64,000 bases of DNA, from positions 20,094,001 to 20,158,000 of the forward strand of contig NC_088355.1 of the NCBI RefSeq assembly GCF_036884655.1, written 5' to 3'. Below the pieces are notes generated by a model. That model was not told the origin of the DNA, ran no database searches, and saw nothing but the letters and a program-made list of their open reading frames with translations. The translations under genes and the position numbers were made by a program. The stretch is from Musa acuminata AAA Group. Lineage: Eukaryota; Streptophyta; Magnoliopsida; Zingiberales; Musaceae. Every line of letters begins with the position of its first letter. Positions within the stretch are counted from its first letter, which is position 1. Shown in pieces: positions 56,595 through 64,000 of the stretch.

Positions 56595-58899
56595 TGTTAG
56601 GATCGAGAGCACTAAGAGGGGGGGGTGAATTAGTGCAGCGGAAATCTTACAATAATTTAAAAACAAAAAGCTGCGTTCGTACAAAAACTATTATGATGCA
56701 AAAGCAAATTCTCAGTTTGTATCTAAGTGAAGTTTGCGTCTAAGTGCAGATTGCGTTTAAGCGCAGTTTTGCGTCTAAGCGCAGTTTTGCGTCTAAACTC
56801 AGATTTACGTCTAAACGCAGATTTACGTCTAAACGTAGATTTACGTCTAAACGCAGATTTACGTCTAAACGCAGTTTTACGTCTAAACGTAGATTTACGT
56901 CTAAACGCAGTTTTACGTTTAAACGCAGTTTTACGTCTAAACGCAGATTTACGTCTAAACGCAGTTTTACGTCTAGACGCAGATTTACGTCTAAACTTTG
57001 AAACTCGTTTGTATACTCGCAGAAGGCAGTATGCAGTTGAAATCAAGACGTAAACGTGAACTGAAATCTGATGATTGAGCGAGGAAAGCCGATTTACGTC
57101 TGAATGCAGTTTTACGTCTAAATGTTGAAACTCGTTCGTAAAATCGTAGAGGACAGATTGCAGTTATCAATAGGATTAAAATGTAAGTGTAAACTGCAAA
57201 GAAGCTCGTTCGTAAAAGCACGGAAAACAGTTCTGCAGAATCAAACGTAAACGTAAACTGTAATGTATGAAAATACGAATTTACGTCTGAATGCAGATTC
57301 GGAAGAACAGCACTTAGAACTTGTTCGTGAAAGCGCAGAGAGCAGTAGTGATGAGGGAGGTTTGCAGTAATGATAAAGTGCTCGAAAATAAACGCAAACC
57401 AGAGATTTAGAGTGGTTCGGTCAGCCTTGACCTACTCCACTTTTGGCTTCCTCCACCGATGAGGTTGCCGACGTCAACTAGGTGCCTTCCTTCAATGGGC
57501 GAAGGCCAAACTGCCCTTTTACAATTTCTCTCCTTTTGACAGGCTTAGGAGACAACCTTTACAGACCTTTCTCTCCTCACTTTACAACTGAAAACTTGAA
57601 GAACAAAAGGAGGAGACTTAAAGGCTTTACAACACTTTTGAGCTCTTAGAATCACAGAAAATATCAAGATTTCGGTGTAGGTCTGTATCCTTTCAGTGCT
57701 GAATGGGTGGGGTATTTATAGGCCCCAACCCAATTCAAAATTCGAGCTCAAAACGATCAAATCGATCAAATCCCAGAATTCTGGGATCAGGCGGTTGCAC
57801 CTCTTGACTGGAGAGGTGGCACCGCCTGGCAGAGCTCGAAGACTGAGCTCAGGCGATTGTTCCTCTCTGCCTGAGCTCGAAGACTGAGCTCGATGGTTGC
57901 ATCACCTGGCAGAGCTCGAAGACTGAGCTTGGTGGTTGCATCACCTGGCAGAGCTCGAAATCTGAGCTCGGTGGTTGCATCACCTGCCAGAGCTCGAAAC
58001 TGAGCTCAGGCTGATGCACCTCTCTGCCAGAGCTCGAAGACTGAGCTCAGTGATTGCATCACCTGGCAGAGCTCGAGACTGAGCTCAGGCTGATGCTCCT
58101 CTCTGCCAGAGCTCGAAGACTGAGCTCGGTGGTTGCATCGCCTGGCAGAGCTCGAAACTTGAGCTCTGGCGGTGCTACCTCTTGGCAGAGGAGGTTGCAC
58201 CGCCCAGTCTAGCTCAAAGACTGAGCTCTGGGCGGTTGCACCTCTCGGCTGGGGCGGTTGCACCTCCCAGCCTCGCAGCCTTGGCGGTTGCACCTCCTGG
58301 CTGGGGCGGTTGCACCTCCCAACCCCACAGCCCAGGCGGTTGCACCTCCTGGCTGGGGCGGTTGCACCTCCTGGTGCAATCAGGGTCCGAATGGTTCACT
58401 CCATTCGGCCCACTTTGATTCTTTTCAGGGGCCCAATTGCCCCAAGATTAAGCTAATGGGATTACCTCCCATTTTCATGCTTAATCATCATGCTAACTAC
58501 GATTAACTCTAAGACAACTTCTGCAGCTTTGCTCCGATGCGTCAATCGCTTCTTCCGGCGAGTTTCCGGCCAACTTCCGTCGATCATCTGATAACCCTCG
58601 GTGATCCTTCTGCGGACATCCGGCATACTCCTGGACTTTGCGACGATCCACTTGGCGAGTTCCGACGAGCTTCGCTTGGCAAGCTTTTGGACTTCTCGGA
58701 TCTGTTCTCGCTGAACCTCCGACGACCGTCCGAACTTCCGTCGAACTCTCGAACTCCCAACGTGATCATGATCTTGACTCCGGCGCAACACCTGCTGCTT
58801 GTCTTACTCTCATCGTAGTTAATCCTGCACACTTATCTCAACACATAGATTAGATAACAAATGACAATTGACTTCGTCATCAAAATCCGAGATTCAACA
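56595..58899 (-). repeat. 5' LTR of element 5
   Basis: 2305 bp. Minisatellite 56727-57000, reversed TATA box 57713-57720, U3 array 57785-58380. Nearly identical to 49335-51595 apart from repeat number. Confidence 0.93.
56727..57000 (-). repeat. 18-bp minisatellite, element 5 5' LTR
   Basis: CGCAGATTTACGTCTAAA units, with a different unit order and number from 49467-49700, showing that units shuffle after or during transposition. Confidence 0.9.
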
Positions 58900-59330
58900 A
58901 TGTCTTGCTATCGTAGTTAATCCTGCACATATAAAAATTCACTTTGATCTAGACAATTATTACTAAGCATGAATCATATCATCCGGCATGTCATTGGTTT
59001 ATCGTCACTTCGTTCGATTCTTCGATGCATCGTCCTCTCTTGCGACCTATTGCCCAATCGGCCAGTTGACCTCCGCAACTCCAATATCCTTGGCGTAATA
59101 TCTATCTTTTTGGCCCGATGCCCGAATACATAGCCCGAAGCCTTCTGTTGATACATCGACCGATCCTCTGGCCTAACGTCCAATCTTTTGACATGTTTTC
59201 CTCTGGCCTAACATGATTCTTCCTGTTTTAATTGTCTCTCCCTAATCGAAGCATCCTGCATCACTCAAAACGCAGATCAAATCATAAATACTTATCAATT
59301 GGTTGCATCATCAAAATCTAAGATTCAGCA
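58900..59330 (-). repeat. 5' LTR of element 1, last piece
   Basis: Continues from 49334 after ATGTC (compare 15900-16332) and ends AAGATTCAGCA at 59330, a mutated LTR edge. Confidence 0.88.
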
Positions 59331-60164
59331 GGTAACAGTCTTTGGGATATTAGATGGATGAGGGACTATAGGTATACGGAAACTAAGGACAAACAGGTCC
59401 AATGGATTGGATTCCCTGTATCATATGGGGAATGCAGCGTAGTGGCCTAGTACGTCCACAATCGATGAGTCGAGTGAATTATTATAAAGATAATAATTCA
59501 CTAAGCTAGAAGGAGTTCTGACAAGTATGACTCACGGCCAGCTCGATATTGGGCCTAGAGGGTCACACACATATGGTAGGCATTGCGATGGATAGAGGTT
59601 TGGATATGAGATAGCCGTTGGAGCCCCTATCTTATTGTATATCAAAGAAGCCCCTGAATTATTGGATCCTATGGATGAGATCCAATAAGACCCCATGAGA
59701 GATTATTGAATAGAGATATACTAATCTAAGAGACTTGGGTAGTTGGATGGAGATCCAATACCTAATAGGGAGAGGATCCATTAGGGTTATGATAGGGAAC
59801 CTCTATAAATAGGAGAGTTTCAATAGTTTATAGGCTAGAACTTTTTGCTTCCTCTCCTATTCTTCTCCCCCTCTCCACCTCAAAGCAGGCCTGGAGTTTT
59901 GAGGAGCATCATCATAGCCCTACTATGTGGATCACCACTAGAGAGGAGGGCGCTTGACCTCCTTCACCCTCTCCTAGAGATCTATAGGAATTCAGGGATA
60001 TACGATCTCCCTAGGTAACACAATATATTTCACACGTGGTTTTCTATTTCGTAGATTTTTGTGCACCAATCTTCACACGACGACAAACATATCTTTGGCA
60101 ATTGGGGATTTTATTTTTTGTTCTTCCGCTATGCATATGATGTCGCTCCTAAGATTTTCCAATA
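59331..60164 (+). repeat. Copia LTR fragment, right part of the outermost layer
   Basis: Reverse-complement relative of 41396-42110. TATA box TATAAATA at 59804-59811. It ends TTTTCCAATA at 60164, matching the mutated edge TTTCCCAACA. No internal region is seen, so it is a solo LTR or fragment. Confidence 0.8.
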
Positions 60165-60804
60165 GTTCTCATATTCATCATGTTCTATATAAGTCAATTC
60201 ATAGGTCATTAAAGACCTGATAAGTTCTTCAAGCAAAAAAATTGTTCAAGTCCTTTGCTTCTTGTATTACATTTACTTTTGGATCCTAACTTTTTGGAAG
60301 AGATCTTAGTATTTTATTAACAAGATCAAGGTTAGAAAAACTTTTATCAAATACTTTTAAACCATTGATGATATCCTTAAATTAGGTGTATATATCTCCA
60401 ATGGTTTCACTTAGTTCTGTACGAAATAATTTAAAACTATACATCAAAAGATTAATTTTAGAATCTTCAACTCTACTTGTGCCTTCATGTTTAATTTTAA
60501 GAGTGTACCAAATATCATATGTAGTTTCACAAGTTAAAATATGATTAAACTCATTTTTATCCAAAGTACAAATCAAAGTATTCATCGTTTTAGCATTCAA
60601 AAAAAAAGTCTTCTTCTCTAAATCATTTCATTCATTCATAGGTTTATAGGGTATTTGAAAACCACATTCAACAATATTCCATAAATCAAAGTTTATATAA
60701 AGCAATAAAACTCTTATTCGTGTTTTTCAATATGTGTAGTCCGTCCCATTTAACATAAGAGGACAAATGGTAGAGTGACCTTCTTGAATATCCAAAAAAG
60801 TCAT
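60165..60804 (-). pseudogene. gag: Sirevirus gag N-terminal fragment
   Basis: Starts at 60804 (MTFLDIQEGHS). A YWKTRIRVL block is readable near 60715, an in-frame stop lies near 60630, and the 60600-60382 frame has LDKNEFNH and TYDIWYTLKIKHEGTSRVED. It runs on to an EEL-like end near 60215 and is cut at 60164 by the copia LTR. More diverged from the other gag copies than they are from each other, so it is old. Confidence 0.82.
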
Positions 60805-60839
60805 CTCTCTTAGGTGTTAAACTAACGGAGAAAAACTTA

Positions 60840-60851
60840 GCTCAGATACCA
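60840..60851 (-). other. Degenerate primer binding site
   Basis: GCTCAGATACCA on the plus strand, one mismatch to the standard site, next to the LTR edge at 60854. Confidence 0.7.
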
Positions 60852-60853
60852 AC

Positions 60854-61451
60854 TAATAGGATCAAAATTGACACTAAGAGGGGGGTGAATTAGTGTTTTT
60901 GTAAAAATTTCATCAATTCAAAAAATCTTCATTCGATAAAGCCTATATTGGAAAGATATTTAACTTGAAAACATTCATAAGAATATAATGAGCAAGTAAA
61001 GTAGTTTACAATAAAAGTAAACAGTATGGAAAGAGGGCACACTAGATTTATAGTGGTTCGATCATTATGACCTACATACACTCTTGATTCCTCCTCTGTC
61101 GAGGCCACCGGCTTCCACTATCGATCTTCTTTTAATGGGCAAAGATCAACTACCCTCTTACAACCCTTTTCTCCTTTTCACGGGTTTATGAGATAACCTT
61201 TGCAAGTTACCCCACCTTTAAACAAAACCTAACTTTGAGAAGAGGAGGAGAATTCTCAGTTCTTATGTAAATCGAGCAGCGATGAGTGGGGTATTTATAG
61301 ACCCCAAATGGATTCAAATTTGGAGCCAAAATGGTTTTATCCCAGGTTTTTAGGGTACTAGCAGTACCACCTCCAGTACTGGGTGATTCCACCGCCTACT
61401 AGACTGGCAACTGTTGGTACCATCACTTATTAGTCTAACACTAGGCAATAC
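60854..61451 (-). repeat. Sirevirus LTR fragment belonging to the 60165 gag
   Basis: TAATAGGATCAAAA, G run 60881-60886, reversed TATA box 61292-61299. Cut at 61451 by the next LTR. Confidence 0.8.
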
Positions 61452-62738
61452 TATTAGGATCAAGAGCACTAAGACGGGGGGTGAATTAGTGCAGTGGAAA
61501 ACTTTCGACGATGAAAACTACGTTCGTACGTTAAAAGTGATTTCAGTATGAAAGCCGATTCGGAAATTGCTTTAACTTAGATTAGGCAAAGTGCAGTTAA
61601 AGTAAAGGTATGGAGGCAGTTTGCAGTTAAGATAGAGAATAGAAAGTAAATGCAAACTGAGATTTAGAGTGGTTCGGTCAATCTTGACCTACATCCACTT
61701 TTGACTTCCACCTTCGATGAGGCCACCGATGTACACTAAAGGCCTTCCTTCAATAGGCGAAGGTCAACTACCCTTTTACAGTTTTACTCCTTTTGACGAG
61801 CTTAGGAGACAACCCTTACAGAAATTTCTCTCATCTCTTGAAAGATCAAAACTTGGAAGAAAAGAGGGAGGAGAACTTCTAGCCTTTACAACACTTTTGA
61901 GCTCTAAAAATCACATAGTAAGATTGGATTTTTGGTGTCTTTTGGTTACCCTTTCATGCAGGAAAGGGTGGGGTATATATAGGCCCCAAACTAGTTTAAA
62001 TTTGGAGCTCAAAAATGTCACCTCCCGAATTTCTGGTGTCCTGGCGGTACTACCTCCTGACTAGGGCAGTACAACCGCATAGTAGCTCAGAGACTGAGCC
62101 TCTAGGCGGTGCGACCACCTGATAGGGACGATTGCACCACCTAGTCAAGCTCGAAGACTGAGACCAGGCGGTGCCACCGCCTGACTGGGGCAGTTGCACC
62201 GCCTAGTCTCGCTCGGAAACTGAGCCCAAGCGGTGCCACTGCTTGACTAGGGCGGTTGCACCGCCCAGTCTTGCTCGGAGACTGAGCCCAGGCGGTGCCA
62301 CCGCTTGACTGGGGCAGTTGCACTGCCCAGCTTTCCTGAGAGACCATCTCCTGAGCAGTGCCACCGCTGACCCTAGTGGTGCCACCGCCTAGCAGGAATT
62401 CTGGTCCGAATGGGTTGATCCATTCAGCACAATTTGGGTCTGTCAAGGGCCCAATTGCCCCCAGATTAAGTTAATTGGATCACCTCCCATTCTTAACTTA
62501 ATCTACATGCTAACTACAATATTTCTTAAGACATTTACTACAACTTGCTCCGATGCATCAATCGCTTCTTCCGACGAGCTTCCGGCGAACTTCCGGCGAA
62601 CATCCGATGAACCTTCGGTGATGCTCCGGCGGACTTCCGGCAAACTCCTGGACTTGCGACGATCCACTTGGCGAGTTTCGACGAGCTTCTTTGGCAAGCT
62701 CCTAGACTTCTCGGATTTGTTCTCGCAGAACCTCCGAC
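61452..62738 (-). repeat. Sirevirus LTR fragment
   Basis: TATTAGGATCAAGAGCAC at the left edge, reversed TATA box (TATATATA) at 61974-61981, U3 array of GGCGGTGCCACCGCC words at 62040-62400. Cut at 62738 by the next LTR, before its U3 end. Confidence 0.82.
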
Positions 62739-64000
62739 TGTTAGGATCGAGAGCACTAAGAGGGGGGGGGTGAATTAGTGCAGCGGAAATCTTTCAGCGA
62801 TTAAAAATGAAAGCTGCGTTCGTTCGATAAAAAACGATTTCGATGTAAAAGCCGATTCTAAGATAACTTAAGATTAAGCACAGTTTACGTATGCACGCAG
62901 TTTGCTTCTGAATGCAGTTTGCGTCTAAACTCAATTTATGTCTTAATGTAGTTTGCGTCTAAATGCAGATTGCAACTAAGCACAGTTTGCATCTAAGTGC
63001 AGTTTGCGTCTTAGGCTCAGATTGCGTCTAAGCGCAATTTGCGTCTAAGCGCAGATTGCGTCGAAGATCAGATTGCGTCTAAGTGCAGTTTGCGTTTAAG
63101 CGCAGTTTGCGTCTTAAGCGTAGATTGCGTCTAAGCGCAGATTGCGTCTAAACATAGTTTTACGTCAAAACGTAGATTCGGAAAGATTTGAACTTAGACA
63201 CTCGTTCGTAAAAGCGCAGAAGTCAGTTTACAGTTATAAATGGAATGTAAACGTAAACTGCAGAGAAACTCGTTTGTAAAAGCGCAGAAATCAGTTTGCA
63301 GTTATAAACAGAATCAAGACGTAAACGTAAACTGCAGAGAAACTCATTCGTAAAAGCGCAGAAATTAGTTTGCAGTTATAAACAAAATCAAGACGTAAAC
63401 GTAAACTGCAATGTAGAGATCGTACAAAAACACCGATTTACGTCTGAATGCAGATTCGGAAAGAACAGAACTTAGAGACTCGTTCATAAAAGCGCAGAGG
63501 GCAGTAGCTATGTAGGAGGTTTGCAGTAATGATAAAGTGCTCAAAGTAAAAGCAAACCAGAGATTTATAGTGGTTCGGTCAGTCTTGACCTACTCCACTT
63601 TTGGCTTCCTCCACCGACGAGGTCACTGACGTCAACCAGAGGCCTTCCTTCAATAGGCGAAGGCCAACTGCCCTTTTACAGTTTCACTCCTTTTGATGGG
63701 CTCAGGAGACAACCCTTACAGAACCTTTCTCTCCTCTCTTTACAACTCAAAACTTGAAGAACAGAGGGAGGAAAACTTTAGGCCTTAACCACAATTTTGA
63801 GCTCTAAGAATCACAGAAAAGATCAAGATTTCGGTGTCTATCTCTTACACTTTCTGTGCTGAATGGGTGGGGTATTTATAGGCCCCAACCCAATTCAAAT
63901 TTGGAGCTCAAAACGATCAAATCCCGGAATTCCGGGATCAGGCGGTTGCACCTCCTGACTGGAGAGGTTGCACCGCCTAGCAGAGCTCGGAGACTGAGCC
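62739..64000 (-). repeat. Sirevirus LTR of the element 2/5 family, running off the window
   Basis: TGTTAGGATCGAGAGC edge, G run 62761-62769, reversed TATA box 63873-63880, U3 array starting about 63940. The element it belongs to and its other end are beyond 64000. Confidence 0.85.
62880..63180 (-). repeat. Diverged 18-bp minisatellite
   Basis: Units AAGCGCAGTTTGCGTCT, with CGCAGATTGCG variants, about 14 copies; the same position in the LTR as 56727-57000 but a different dominant unit. Confidence 0.85.

Larger units (their letters stand above)
49335..58899 (-). mobile_element. Element 5: Sirevirus derivative with gag and ORFX, pol lost
   Basis: 9565 bp, target duplication ATGTC perfect (49330-49334, 58900-58904). 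3' LTR 49335-51595, tail, RNase H remnant 52403-52594, 46-bp repeats, ORFX 53066-54187, leader, gag 54961-56544, primer site 56581-56592, 5' LTR 56595-58899. Two intact ORFs, no enzyme. Its LTRs are of the element 2 family but short-type. Confidence 0.93.
14726..59330 (-). mobile_element. Gag-only Sirevirus element 1, with nested insertions
   Basis: 3' LTR 14726-16332, tail 16333-18999, gag 19000-19883, primer site 19919-19930, and a 5' LTR now in four pieces: 19933-20085, 35044-35193, 48492-49334 and 58900-59330. The pieces join in order and orientation once the three insertions are removed. Target site GGTAT (14721-14725) against GGTAA (59331-59335), one mismatch. No protease, integrase, reverse transcriptase or RNase H is present, so it was non-autonomous before being broken. 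Confidence 0.85.

Overview
The window is nuclear DNA of a flowering plant, from a gene-poor, retrotransposon-packed region. Every stretch I can interpret belongs to LTR retrotransposons. I see no host gene, no structural RNA gene and nothing prokaryotic. Most of it is Ty1/copia of the Sirevirus (SIRE/Maximus) type: LTRs run from TGTTGAATCTC to CCTAACA, a poly-C tract lies 30-50 bases before the LTR 3' end, the primer site is TGGTATCAGAGC, and there are several polypurine tracts of the type AAAGGGGGAGA. The GC-rich U3 repeats make me think of a monocot, but that is a weak impression and no species can be named from the sequence.

Layout. 1-5285: plus-strand Sirevirus pieces (a 3' tail and LTR, then a truncated LTR with broken gag, protease and integrase start). 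5286-14411: a decayed minus-strand Sirevirus with gag, pol and an extra ORF after pol (called ORFX here), its integrase split by an 890-bp foreign segment. 14412-60164: a nested stack. The oldest layer is a copia LTR fragment (14412-14725 plus 59331-60164). In it sits gag-only element 1 (14726-59330). Its 5' LTR was hit three times: by a Gypsy-like solo LTR (20086-35043), by gag-only element 3 (35194-48491) and by element 5 (49335-58899). The solo LTR was hit by a chromovirus (20496-35002), which was hit by gag-only element 2 (24155-32645). Element 3 was hit by a different copia element (41396-48355). Five of these insertions have perfect 5-bp target-site duplications: TTAAG, GCATT, GAGGC, GTTTT and ATGTC. 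60165-64000: more minus-strand Sirevirus pieces, each cut by the next LTR.

How the elements relate. Elements 1, 2 and 3 are non-autonomous: LTR, primer site, gag without a zinc knuckle, about 2 kb of AT-rich tail, polypurine tract, LTR. They carry no protease, integrase, reverse transcriptase or RNase H and must borrow enzymes from an autonomous relative. Element 5 has the same kind of LTR as element 2 but keeps a full 527-residue gag with two zinc knuckles. It has lost nearly all of pol and carries an intact 373-residue ORFX between gag and a short RNase H remnant. In the 5286-14411 element the homologous ORFX lies after RNase H, so the gene order differs. The two LTRs of element 2 differ at only about a dozen positions by eye, so it moved recently.

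The points most worth a second look are ORFX and its changed position, the gag-only family, paired hairpins in front of the 3' LTRs, a constant-loop hairpin series in the copia leader, and the 18-bp minisatellite inside the transcribed part of the LTRs.
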